Origin: Trachythela sp. YZ-2020
Lineage: Eukaryota; Cnidaria; Anthozoa; Malacalcyonacea; Clavulariidae
Reading direction: 5' to 3'
Length of the DNA stretch: 64,000 bases
Assembly (NCBI GenBank): GCA_016169945.1
Contig: JADLSH010000112.1
Coordinates: 248,001 to 312,000 of the forward strand
Shown in pieces: positions 1 to 9,030 of this stretch; the stretch's first letter is position 1, and each line of letters starts with the position of its first letter. The translations under genes were made by a program, and so were the position numbers. The notes under the pieces are model-generated. The model did not search any database and had not been told where the DNA came from. It saw only the letters and a program-made list of their open reading frames with translations.

Positions 1-537
1 CATGGAGTGTTTTGGTTTCGTTGGCAATCTCAATAAACAACTTGGCGCTCCACTGTCTGTTGGCATTTACCAGCTTTTGAGAAAATTGCATGAAGCACAC
101 TTTCCAAAATTTCCTTTCTGTCCCAAACCTTTGTTGCAGGCTTTGCAAGTATAGTGATTCATCAGATTAGAAATGCCAATCATTTCAGCAGCCACTTTGG
201 TTTGGGAAAAGACAGTAAGCTGAGCTGATGCAGATTCCTCCACAAGTGGTTAATCAAAAGGAGGTGCTAGTGATATCTCTGTACCAGACATTGCCGTATT
301 TACAAAGATTTCACTGCTGTAGTGATCTTTCTTTAAAAGCACGTTCTTGAAGTGATAGGTTTCATCGCATGTAATGGTATCTACAAAGCTCTCCCATAAA
401 ACTATCTTCACACAACTAAATGGATCAACCAAGAGTGCATCCTGTTTTCTTAACTTTCCACCAGACAATTTAGATATAACTTTGGAAAAACCTAATTCCC
501 GAACTACTGCTTTAATGTTGATCAGCTGACCTTGCAT
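1..537 (-). pseudogene. RPA-like OB-fold / zinc-ribbon protein, broken and cut by the window edge
   Basis: Read on the minus strand from an ATG at 537, the first 95 codons form an OB-fold-like stretch (for example DPFSCVKIVLWESFVD). An in-frame TAA at 250-252 interrupts it. The same frame then continues to a zinc ribbon at about 70-155 (CKACNKGLG ... CASCNFL, two CxxC pairs). After one more stop the frame shifts to a segment reading WSAKLFIEIANE. The order OB fold, zinc ribbon, OB fold resembles the C-terminal part of the RPA large subunit. Transposon-associated RPA-like proteins of this type are multi-copy in cnidarian genomes (memory). A premature stop and a frameshift make this a likely pseudogene. 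The 3' end lies outside the window. The RPA-like call is from motifs only. Confidence 0.55.
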
Positions 538-1679
538 GATGGTATTGATTGCTGATAGTTTTACTGTTGTATTTTCGATATCAATTCGATCAAATCCAAT
601 TGGTGTGGGACATGGCTCGATTTTAGAGAATTTGTTGATGACTACATTGGTTATGTCAATTTTTTTGGATATTTCGTCCCCCCCCCCGCATTATTGCATT
701 AACAATCGACAATCACTTACCGGAAGCCATGCTCGTTTTTGTTTGTTACTAAAAAGTATAAAAATTTTTATCCTTTAGTACCATTTCTAAACTGCAAAAC
801 ATCATCAAAAATTTTGCGACTTATCCCAAAATTTTGCTTGAGGTTAGGATTAAAATTTGGGTCAGGATTAAGATTAGGATTACAATTAAAATTCTATGCG
901 TTTGTTAATCCCCAAGCTACGGCGCGAAGTACTGTGCGAGGGTACTAATTCTCCTCTGAGATTTGTGAACATAGTGGAGTGCAAAGTTGTCCGCCATTTT
1001 TTTGTCATGGACGTTGGACGGATGCGTGTTTGAACAGCATGCCGGTTTAACAACATGCCATCAGAAAGCAACAACATGTCAAAAATTCACTACAACATGG
1101 CAACGTAAAACACGCAGTGTGCTTAAACAACACAACAGAGTGTTGTTGTTTCATAAGAAATTAGCGTGCTGAAAGAACACGTCAACGTGTCGTGAAACGT
1201 GGCGGGAAAGTTGACCAATCACATCGTGAATTTTGCTGAGGAGTTTGGACAAAAAACATAACTCTAAGAAGTTGACGCAAAATACTCTTTTGCAGGAAGA
1301 TTTTTTATCTTTTGGAGAATTTGAAACAATAGTTCAACGATGTTAGAAGGTTTTTGACCATTTAGCTCAAAATTTGGACTTGAAATAGTCGAAATAAACT
1401 CAGTATGAAAAACAAAAAGGACAAATATGATTTTAGTCAGTATTTACGAAGCCAAAGAGAAAACTTAATTTGCGAAGTCAGAGTGGCGAGTTTCAGGAGT
1501 AACTCAGAAATTGACAATAAAGGTTACGAGTTTCAGGAGTAACTCAGAAATTGACAATAAAGGTTAGTACTGACATATTATATTTCTATGTTATATTAAA
1601 AATGCATATTTTTTCCTTTATTTTAACAATCGTATTTTCAAGTTATGGCTTGTAAAATTTGTTGCTCAGCCGTCGGTTT
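538..1679. other. Non-coding stretch
   Basis: No supportable gene. It contains a C homopolymer near 680, degenerate GGATTA-type runs at about 843-890 that are too irregular to be telomeric, and a 40-bp tandem duplication at 1487-1566. Confidence 0.6.
1487..1566. repeat. Perfect 40-bp tandem duplication
   Basis: Unit 1 is 1487-1526 and unit 2 is 1527-1566. Both begin CGAGTTTCAGGAGTAACTCA and I see no difference between them, so the duplication is recent or an assembly/slippage event. Confidence 0.9.
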
Positions 1680-2069
1680 TTACTGTCGTTGAAAACCCCG
1701 TGCATCCGATAACTTGAACACAGAATGCGACTCCAAACGCTGAACGCCGGTCTTCCCTCCCGCATCAAGACTAATAAAAAATTTGACAACGTCCTCCTCT
1801 CCAGTGCATGACACCAATGTCTCTGGTGGGTTCACCAACGCGAGAAAAATTGAGATACGTTGCTCCAAACTTGATTTCTGACGCTCGTACGCTTTAACAC
1901 TGAATTGACTGCGGAAACTGTGAAGTCTGTCATCTATCGCGGCAAAGTCATAAATGTGGGAAGGTGGAGGTAAATGACGCCCCTGACCCGAACCACATCC
2001 CTGACAAAAATTTGCATCTGAGTCATTCAGGTAACCACACTGCATACAAGATAAAGCAGGTTTCCACAC
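1680..2069 (-). pseudogene. DIRS-type element: zinc ribbon plus N-terminal domain of the tyrosine recombinase (3' truncated)
   Basis: The 129-residue frame opens with a four-cysteine zinc ribbon (CMQCGYLN ... CQGCGSG). It continues into a helical, SAM-like N-terminal domain (KAYERQKSSLEQRISIFLAL ... EEDVVKFFISLDAGGKTG) of the kind that precedes the catalytic domain of phage-type integrases in DIRS retrotransposons. It sits directly downstream of the RNase H fragment in the same orientation, as expected for RT, RNase H, recombinase order. The catalytic R...HxxR...Y part is absent, so the element is truncated at this end. It belongs to the same DIRS copy as the fragments at 2203-4872 and 7689-8527. 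The recombinase identity rests on order and similarity, not on catalytic residues. Confidence 0.6.
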
Positions 2070-2202
2070 TCGAGCGACCTATGAAAACCAAAATACTGGG
2101 TATCACAAGAAAACACTATGAATATAACACACTACCAATGACCAATGAAAACCATACAACAAAGCTCAAGGGGCATGATCACCATGCGGAGGCTAGACAA
2201 GA

Positions 2203-2673
2203 TCACCACACACAATGAAAGGTGACCAAATCATATTGCAACGGTCGAGGAACGAAACCCGCTGAAGATGGAAACAGAAGGACAGACATGTCCGCTTTTT
2301 TACCTAGCAGAAACAAGTCCATTGATCTGGCTTGCAGAAGGGGCCACCAATAGCGCAGAGGACGCATATCGTACACAACAAATGTAGACGTATTGGGCCA
2401 ACCAAAATGATCGGAGGGAAAATGTAGAATGTTGCGTTCGTCCGGAATTTCCTGGGCAAAGATGTTTGCACCTGCTGACTGCGGGGTCGGCCATGGAGTA
2501 AAATGAGGTAAAGAGCGACCCTCATAATCACGAACTGCATTACTATCCAAAGCACACAGATCAAAAGTATGTGGACCATACCGACGTTGCACCGCGGACC
2601 AGACAGCTGATGATAACATACAATCTGCGTCAGATAACCGCCGAGACGGAGCATCCGCAATGTTCAAATGCAC
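2203..2673 (-). pseudogene. DIRS-type element: RNase H C-terminal region with internal deletion
   Basis: The frame begins HLNIADAPSRRLSDADC. It is followed by a stretch with FDLCALDSNAV and further on a post-RNase-H region, the arrangement that follows the RT of cnidarian-type DIRS elements. Just upstream (about 2680-2745, minus) the RNase H start can be read in another frame (ETVIHDYWQDA, INVLEAR) and then jumps straight to HLNIADAPSR. The central part of RNase H, including catalytic acidic positions, therefore appears deleted. It lies between the RT fragment and the zinc-ribbon/recombinase fragment, same strand. It is non-functional as it stands. Confidence 0.65.
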
Positions 2674-2743
2674 GCGCTTCTAGCACGTTGATACGAGGTG
2701 CCGCATCCTGCCAATAATCATGGATGACCGTTTCCTTCCCGTT

Positions 2744-3417
2744 TTAACGCAAAACCGCCCCCCCACCCGGTTTTCTAAGCATCCCTGTGAACCTCCACAA
2801 CCGAACGCCTCTCCACGGTAAATGCTCCTGCCACAGGTCAGCAGACTGCCAAAAAGAAAGTTCCTGTCTAAGTCGGGGTTTCAACCGGACAATTTCCTGA
2901 CTGTTTCTCACCTGAAAGCTAACAGTAGACAAGATCTTTCGGGTGTACAATTTGCACATAGGTAGAGCCAGACTAAATGAGATAATCTTCCCTGCGAGGC
3001 GTTGAAGCGTTTGTTGCAAAACCCACGGCTTGTCCAGCACTTCTCGCAATAAAAACAAATATTTTCCTTGCTTATCGATGGGAACAAGAAAAGCTTGCGA
3101 TATTGAATTAATAAAAAAAACAAAAACCACACCACCATGGAAGGGACCAACTGGGGTTTCTTCAATCCGATGAAATACCCTGCACAAATCAGTAAAACAC
3201 GCAATATACGCTGCGGCTTCACTACGAACACAACTTGGAGAGCATGGTTCGGAAATGCTCGGGGACATCATCAACTGGCCGGTGTGACGATCGTCAATGT
3301 ACTGAGAAACCAGGATTCCCCATGAACGAATAGTGCCAGTTGCCGCGAGACCCAAGGTATGATATAGGTACGCATTGGCTTTCCAGCCAAACGGTAAGAC
3401 ACGAAAGACAAAATACC
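2744..3417 (-). pseudogene. DIRS-type element: C-terminal half of the reverse transcriptase
   Basis: Reading minus from 3417, the frame carries WYFVFRVLPFGWKANAY, then a catalytic palm motif QYIDDRHTG (YIDD box), then the thumb region with LDKPWVLQQTLQRLAGKI and FWQSADLWQ. DIRS elements have LPFGWKxxAY and YIDD-like motifs, so the family is clear to me. The N-terminal half of the same RT is displaced to 4661-4872 by an inserted 1.23-kb element. The 8-bp host sequence ATCCCGAC at 3418-3425 is repeated at 4653-4660 and marks the split. Downstream is the damaged RNase H region. Confidence 0.8.
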
Positions 3418-3425
3418 ATCCCGAC

Positions 3426-4652
3426 CATAGATATAATAAACCTAGATTGCCGACTCATACCTAGCGGAGGTGTGACCTGCATGATAAATCCAAGATGGCC
3501 GCCATTCAGGGCAAAAAGACTATAAACTCTACGAGGAAATCCATATTTTTTGCATTTTGCGTCGTCCCAGTGTTTCAAATCCACTTCGATCAATCTTTTT
3601 GGCAATAACTACTTATCGTGAAGGTTTTAGACACAAACTGGACAGCTGGGGATGAATTGATGTAAAAATATTGCTCGCCGAAATTTGTACAAAATCGTCA
3701 CTTGGTCAGTTAGAGTGAATAACTCTGGTTTAGAGTATTTTATAAAGGAAATTTGTGGTGTTCAAGGCCAAAGACGTGGACTGTTTGGGATGAATTATTT
3801 TCAAATATCGCTCGCCGAAGCTTGACATGAAAATGTCACTTGCTCAGCTCGAGTCATTTACTGCAGACAAGTACTTTAAATCTACTTGGTTTAATAGATT
3901 TAGTCATTAGATATTTTGAGGAATATCCGGAACGTTACTTAGAGGATAAAAGCAGTATTTAAAAGTGAATTCCACAGGTAACTGACGCCAAATATCACCT
4001 AGAGGTGAAATTTGACACACAAACATGGTATTTATGAAGATGCAATGCAGCCTATTTGAACTTAATTGCTATTTTTATTGCTTTTTTGTAATCCCAGTCG
4101 TCTCAGCAAGTAAAGCCTGTTACAGACTTTACTTTTATCCTCGAAGTAATGTTCCGAATATTCCTCAAAATATCTAATGACTATATCTATTAAACCAAGT
4201 ACATTTAAAGTACTTGTCTGCAGTAAATGACTCGAGCTGAGCAAGTGACATTTTCATGTCAAGCTTCAGCGAGCGATATTTTAATATTCATCCCAAACGG
4301 TCCACTCTGCATCCAAAGCCTTCAAGGTATATGTCTTTGGCCTTGAAAACCACAAATTTGCTTTATAAATACTCTAAACCAGAGTAATTCACTCGAACTG
4401 ACCAAGTGACGATTTCAAGTGAGGAATTCATGACCAAGTGAGGAACCTAAAACCTTCACAATAAGTAGTTATTGCCAAAAAAGTTTGATCGAAGTGGATT
4501 CGAAACACTGGGATGACGCAAAATGCAAAAAATATGGATTTCCCCGTAGAGTTTATAGTCTTTTTGCCCTGAATGGCGGCCATCTTGGATTTATCATGCA
4601 GGTCACGCTTCCGCTAGGTATGAGTCAGCAATCTAGGTTTATTATATCTATG
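3426..4652. mobile_element. Fold-back DNA transposon (non-autonomous) inserted in the DIRS RT, 8-bp TSD
   Basis: The element is 1,227 bp. Its ends are inverted: CATAGATATAATAAACC at 3426 and its reverse complement ending at 4652. The inverted arms run on for about 500 bp each (roughly 3426-3955 and 4125-4652) with scattered mismatches, leaving a spacer of about 170 bp. The 8-bp direct repeat ATCCCGAC flanks it (3418-3425 and 4653-4660). Joining the flanks at one TSD copy restores the DIRS RT frame, which proves the insertion boundaries. The arms contain open frames that mirror each other, but no transposase is recognisable. An 8-bp TSD fits hAT or P superfamilies, and a CA-starting terminus also fits P. 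Confidence 0.88.
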
Positions 4653-4872
4653 ATCCCGACCACTGGAAACCAAAAAACGCACGGCTCGACGGATTTAATA
4701 AGACATGCTGATACCCATTTTTGTCATCAAAAACCGTTTGAAAATGTCGCGGAAGCACATATTGCAGCAGATCAGTTACATAATCCAACTTAAAAGGAAG
4801 GTCGCGTATCCACAAGTTTAAAAACCGCTCGTCATGGCACAACCGTGGTTTTGTGGGCTCAACGGTTGAATT
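4653..4872 (-). pseudogene. DIRS-type element: N-terminal half of the reverse transcriptase
   Basis: The minus-strand frame from 4872 reads TVEPTKPRLCHDERFLNLW, followed by FKLDYVTDLLQYVLP, FDDKNGYQHVLL and FFGFQWSG. These are the fingers/palm-A motifs of the same DIRS RT whose C-terminal half is at 2744-3417; FDDKNGYQH carries the first catalytic aspartate region. It is bounded on one side by the fold-back element and on the other by the 3' end of a LINE inserted at about 4866. Confidence 0.8.
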
Positions 4873-5169
4873 TGAATTTATTAAATGACTTTCCCTAAAA
4901 AGGGCTTTTCAATGACAATTTACATATGTTATAAAAATAAATTATAAATTATCAACTATATTTACAACAATCTTATCATTAATGATTAATTTATACAAAT
5001 TATTACATAAACTAAAATTATACTTTATATTATATTTTATGAGTTGAAAGCAATTAAAAATTATCGCTTTTCAATAAGAATTGTCTTAAGTTTTGTCTTA
5101 AAATTGTTTAAATCACTAATTGATTTCAGCTCTGTATCTAGACCATTCCATATCTTAGTCCCTCTGTAT

Positions 5170-5826
5170 TTAAATTATCGATCGATGACCGATCGATGTC
5201 CTGAATTTTGGAATATCCAGGTCTCCATTTCTTCTAGTATCTCGGTTATGAATTCTGTTTCGTTGTTCAAAAATATTACATAAGTACCGTGGAGCTTTGT
5301 CATTGATGCATTTAAATGTTAATAACGCATCTCTGTATAATAGATATTCTTTGATTGGCAACCATCCTAACGCATTTAATGTCGGAGATATATGATCATA
5401 CTTATGCACCCCTGTAATCAATCTGGCTGCACAATTTTGGATTAATTGGATCTTTTTAATATTGCTGTCTGATGTATTAGACCATACTGTTGAACAATAG
5501 TTAATTTTGCTCATGACTAATGTGTCAATGATTGTAGCTAGTGTTAACTGATCAAAGTTGTGTTTCACCCGACCAATCTGACCCAATTTTGAAATACACG
5601 ATGATGACAATGCTTGTATGTGTTTGTCATACGTCATATGAGAATCCAGGAGCATACCCAAATCCTTCACCTCTGTCACTGGTATAAGATTTCCCCCCAT
5701 AAAATTAATAAGGACGGGAGATTTCAATTGATTCATAAGTTGCCGTGTACCAACCACCAACATTTTGGTATTTTCTGGGTTTACAAGAAGACTGTTGTTA
5801 CAACACCATTCAAAAACTCTGTGCAA
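5170..5826 (-). pseudogene. LINE copy 1: RT thumb and C-terminal region
   Basis: The 218-residue frame contains WCCNNSLLVNPENTKMLVVG, LGMLLDSHMTYDKHI, SKINYCSTVW, IQLIQNCAARLI and a C-terminal LGWLPIKEYLLYRDALLTFK. This series is typical of the RT C-terminus of jockey/CR1-like LINEs. A frameshift at about 5826-5874 separates it from the catalytic RT segment upstream, and the C-terminus stops at 5170. The 3' UTR follows. It is non-functional in this form. Confidence 0.8.
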
Positions 5827-5873
5827 ATTTCTTCTATATGCAGTAACGAGCGTTCCATATTCAATAATGTAAA

Positions 5874-6490
5874 CTATAGAAATGTTTTTGAGTCGTCAAC
5901 ATACGATTCAAGACTACAACTGTTAGGAACAGAAGACAAGCTATCTGTATATATATTAAATAAAAACGGTGATAGCACAGAGCCTTGGGGAATCCCATAT
6001 GACAATGCAACAGGCGTCGAAGAGGTGGTTCCAATTCGAACATACTGCCATCTGTCGGATAAATAACTTTTAAACCATTTATACACTGCCGGAGATACAC
6101 CCAAGTTTAGAATTCTTTGAAGAAGCATGTCGTGTTGAACACTGTCGAACGCTTTAGACATATCCAAAAATATAACTATAGATAATTGCTTATTGTCCAT
6201 TGCTTCCAACAACATGTCTGTCACTGCAATGTTAAGTGTTTCAGTGGAATGTTTCTTTCGATTACCAATTTGATGTTTTGTTAGGTGTTCTGTATACTGA
6301 TTCAATGCGACTTTGTCACATATTTTTGACAAACATGACAGTAGTGAAATTGGCCGATTATTTGAGGCGATTTCAAAATCACCTTCCTTGTGTAGCGGAA
6401 CTACTTCTGCTATCTTCCACGTTGAAGGATATGTTGACGTCATCAAGGAAGAGTTGATAATATCCGTGACAGGGTCTAAAATCACTTGTT
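5874..6490 (-). pseudogene. LINE copy 1: catalytic core of the reverse transcriptase
   Basis: Visible RT blocks in order: WKIAEVVPLHKEGD, NNRPISLLSCLSKICDKV, HQIGNRKKHSTETL, FLDMSKAFDSVQHD (motif A with the first catalytic Asp), YGIPQGSVLSPFLF (motif B) and ESYVDDSKTF (YVDD box, motif C). The frame first becomes RT-like at VILDPVTDIINSSL, at about 6490. Everything N-terminal to that (endonuclease and RT fingers) is absent, and the upstream bases are ORF1 in another frame. After YVDD the frame breaks at about 5870. Confidence 0.85.
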
Positions 6491-7680
6491 TGCCAACGTT
6501 TACAAAGCACAAACTTTGGCCAAAAGGTTTCATTTTCAATAAGCGGACTTACATTTGCTGGAACATGAAGCTTTGCCGACATAGTACCTTTCCGTTTACT
6601 TTTAAATAATGTTAAATAAGTTGGTTTTATTTTACGTTTTTCCAAATAGGATAATATGTCCAGATCTCTAACATTGTCAGCAATTCCAGACAGAAACAAC
6701 TTTTTAGTTCTTTGACGCTTTCGTTGGACTCCAACAAACCCATCCGAACTAACATTATCTTGCTGACTCGGTTCCTGAGCCACAGAACCATGATTAGCAA
6801 TTTCTGCATTATTGATCGTAATAGGTTTTTCAATAATGACACCTTTGTTAGGTATCACACTATGTTGAATTGTTTTAGTAGGTGGTTGGCATGCTGTTAC
6901 TTTAGCATATGTATTTTCATTATTACCCATAGAATCATTTGAATCATTTGATAATAGACTATAATCACCATGGTTTAGAACAATGCTCGCTAATTGCTCC
7001 TTATTTATAGGCTTATCACCATCTGCATCATTTGCATCACAAACAACCACTTCATTTGCATGTCCAGCATGCAAATTTATATGTTCAGCAGGTCGATCTA
7101 ATGTTTCCTCTATGATACTTTCATTCTTTTTGCCCATAAAATCACAAACGTGTGATATTACAGTACTAATGTATTCACACTTGTCCGACAATGTCTGAAT
7201 TGCTTCCCCATTCAACAGCTGTCCACGTTTAAGCTCTGCAATTTCTGTCAAAGCATCAGCCGTTTCACTCGAATAACCACACATATATCTACAAACCTCC
7301 CTCTTCAATTGGCTTGCTTTTGCTCCTTCCATAAACAGAAGATTTCTATTTTTTCTCCATATAATAGAAACATCTTTAGCAGCGAAGACCTTTTTGTCAC
7401 CTCCAGGTTGAGACCAGATACCCTTCAGCTTCAATGAATCAGCTACAAACTGCTTTAGTGATTCAAAATCACCCGACCAAGCTAGACCAAGCGATTTCGA
7501 AATCGATTCAGTTATCACGCTAGTGCAGTTAACTTTCCCAATACTTGGCAAATCATCATTAGCAAAATCTGATAACGAATAAGCCAGATTTTGGCTAGGG
7601 CTAGCTAGCGAATTAACAGATTTTTGACTTGGGCTAGTAGAGCTCAAAATAGCACGTCCGCCCTGCATAATAGAACGTCC
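6490..7680 (-). pseudogene. LINE copy 1: ORF1-like protein, C-terminus cut by deletion
   Basis: This long open minus-strand frame is Ser/Asn-rich in its N-terminal half. Its C-terminal block reads DGFVGVQRKRQRTKKLFLSG ... FKSKRKGTMSAKLHVP ... ENETFWPKFVLCKRW. I recognise this block as the ORF1 C-terminal domain carried by LINEs of anthozoans and Hydra (memory). Homology stops at about 6490, where the sequence runs into RT in a different frame; the open frame continues only by chance to 6379. The frame also extends upstream of 7680 into DIRS sequence, so its apparent start is not real. Confidence 0.65.
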
Positions 7681-7688
7681 GCCCTGCA

Positions 7689-8312
7689 AGGTGGGGTGGT
7701 TCACACTGGCCCACCTTACCCCAACGCGAAATTGAACCAGCCTGGATCCATTCCAGGACTGTGGTAGAGATACACTCCTCAAACTACCGACAATTATTAG
7801 CATTAGGCAAGATTTCTACGCGGGCATTCGGAATCATAACTCACACCGCAGAATGTCCCCTTAAAATGACAAAGGAGATCCATAACACCACCCCGATGGT
7901 GGGCTGGTTGTGGTGGAGATGATGGGCTGGTTGTCACCTCCAAAGCTTTCATTTGACCCTTTAACACACCCGTTTTCTGACAAGCCACTTTGGCCTGAAC
8001 GGGGTCTCCTACAAGCGCTACCATCACTTGACGAAAAGCTTCCGTTTTAAGAGATAGTCGCCGTTTCTCCAACTCGTTCAAAATGGCTCGATACTCAGAA
8101 GACTTCTCGTTGCCAGTAGCACGCGCAACAGCAGCCAAATGTGAGACTTTGTCCAGCACTTTGGTTGGGTCGAACAAAGCTGTAGGACGATTGACATACT
8201 GACGGACTGTTGCCAACACAGCCTCAACTGAGGTGGCAGATTGATGCATTTCCAAAATACAAACTTTCTCCTGCAACTGTTGCAGGAGGGCATGAGGTGG
8301 GTCAACGGCGTC
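7689..8312 (-). pseudogene. DIRS-type element: gag-like exon and leader of the RT region
   Basis: The stretch 7803-8312 (minus) is an open frame (ALLQQLQEKVCILEMHQSA ... NRPTALFDPTKVLDKVSHLA ... KRRLSLKTEAFRQVMVALVG) preceded by a plausible splice acceptor (TTTTAG at about 8313). I read it as the gag-like ORF of the DIRS element from its position upstream of RT; its fold is not recognised. At 7689-7760 another frame reads SRWGKVGQCEPPHL, which in related elements directly precedes the VEPTKPRLCHDERFLN motif found at 4872. LINE copy 1 is inserted between the two. Confidence 0.6.
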
Positions 8313-8344
8313 CTAAAAGATAGAAATACATCACCATATACGCC

Positions 8345-8527
8345 TTAGCTGTTCCTTGGGGGGCAACACCCAAAAATACGGGTCACAAACTCATCCCTGA
8401 ATGGCACAACACACGTCTGGTCCCATAAACCCACCTTAGACTGTCCCACACCCAGTCTTAAAAATCCAGCCGAAGGGCATTGTCCATGCCCACATTTAGA
8501 ACAGTTTTCCCGGTCGATAACTACCAC
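8345..8527 (-). CDS. Possible upstream cysteine-rich exon of the DIRS element
   Basis: The 60-codon frame contains CSKCGHGQCPSAGF and ends CCPPRNS. It lies just upstream of the gag-like exon in the same orientation and may be a zinc-binding segment of the same ORF, separated by a short intron-like gap. I do not recognise the protein. It could be chance. Confidence 0.25.
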   Translation of the reverse strand: MVVIDRENCSKCGHGQCPSAGFLRLGVGQSKVGLWDQTCVVPFRDEFVTRIFGCCPPRNS

Positions 8528-9030
8528 GCCCGCATCTCACAACCTCTTCCTCCGACGGCCAATCTCACGTCCGCAGCAACCCTCACACCCAGGTCTTGTA
8601 CAATCTTCCTCGGACAGCAAAACTCATGTCCGGTCTCAGAAAAACTCTCGACGGAAGGCCAAACTCGACCACGTCCGGTTTCACAACCTCTTCTTCGGGC
8701 CGCCAATCCCAAGTCCTGGCTGATCAACTTTGCATCGGACAGCAAAATTTATGTCCGGTCTCAAAACATTTTCATGAGACGGCTAAACTCACGTCCGGTC
8801 TCATAACATTTTCATCAGACGGCAAAAATGCACGTCCGGTCTCATTATATTTCCATCGGACGGCCAAACTCACGTCCGGTATCACAATATTTTCATCAGA
8901 CGGCAAAAACTCGCGTCTGAACTCATAATATTTCATCGGACGCCAAAACTCATGTCCGGTCTCATAATATTTTCATCGGACAGCAAAACTCACGACCGGT
9001 CTCCTAATATTTGCATCGGACAGCAAAACT
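8528..9030. repeat. Minisatellite, about 40-bp unit, about 12 degenerate copies
   Basis: Units have the form CGGACGGCAAAACTC, ACGTCCGGTCTCATAAT, ATTTTCAT. Spacing varies between about 38 and 45 bp, so the array is not a coding repeat. The most regular units are at 8740-9030, and the left side is more diverged. It abuts the poly(A)-like tail of LINE copy 2 at 9031. Confidence 0.85.

Larger units (their letters stand above)
4866..7688 (-). mobile_element. LINE (non-LTR retrotransposon) copy 1, internally deleted, nested in the DIRS element
   Basis: The 3' end is at about 4866, with a short repetitive tail (minus-strand AATTCAAATTCAA type) after a 3' UTR at 4866-5169. The order on the minus strand is ORF1 (7680 to about 6490), then directly RT (about 6490 to 5170); the endonuclease is missing. 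The 5' boundary is placed at about 7688. There the DIRS sequence (frame WGKVGQCEPPHL) stops and two copies of a GCAGGGCGGACGT-type motif begin, at 7651-7688. The DIRS frame resumes at 4872 with only about four codons lost, so the insertion replaced or deleted roughly 12 bp of target. Confidence 0.8.

Noticed and set aside
843..890. GGATTA-rich stretch as telomeric repeat
   Set aside because: Units vary in length and sequence and do not form a regular TTAGGG array.
1964..2218. Plus-strand frame opposite the DIRS zinc ribbon
   Set aside because: Shadow of the minus-strand coding sequence, with no coding character of its own.
3426..4652. Mirror-image open frames in both arms of the fold-back element
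   Set aside because: They arise from the same inverted-repeat DNA read from both sides, contain no known domain and run across the insertion boundary into DIRS sequence.
6379..6489. C-terminal extension of the LINE ORF1 frame
   Set aside because: It overlaps RT sequence in another frame; the extension is a by-product of the deletion junction.
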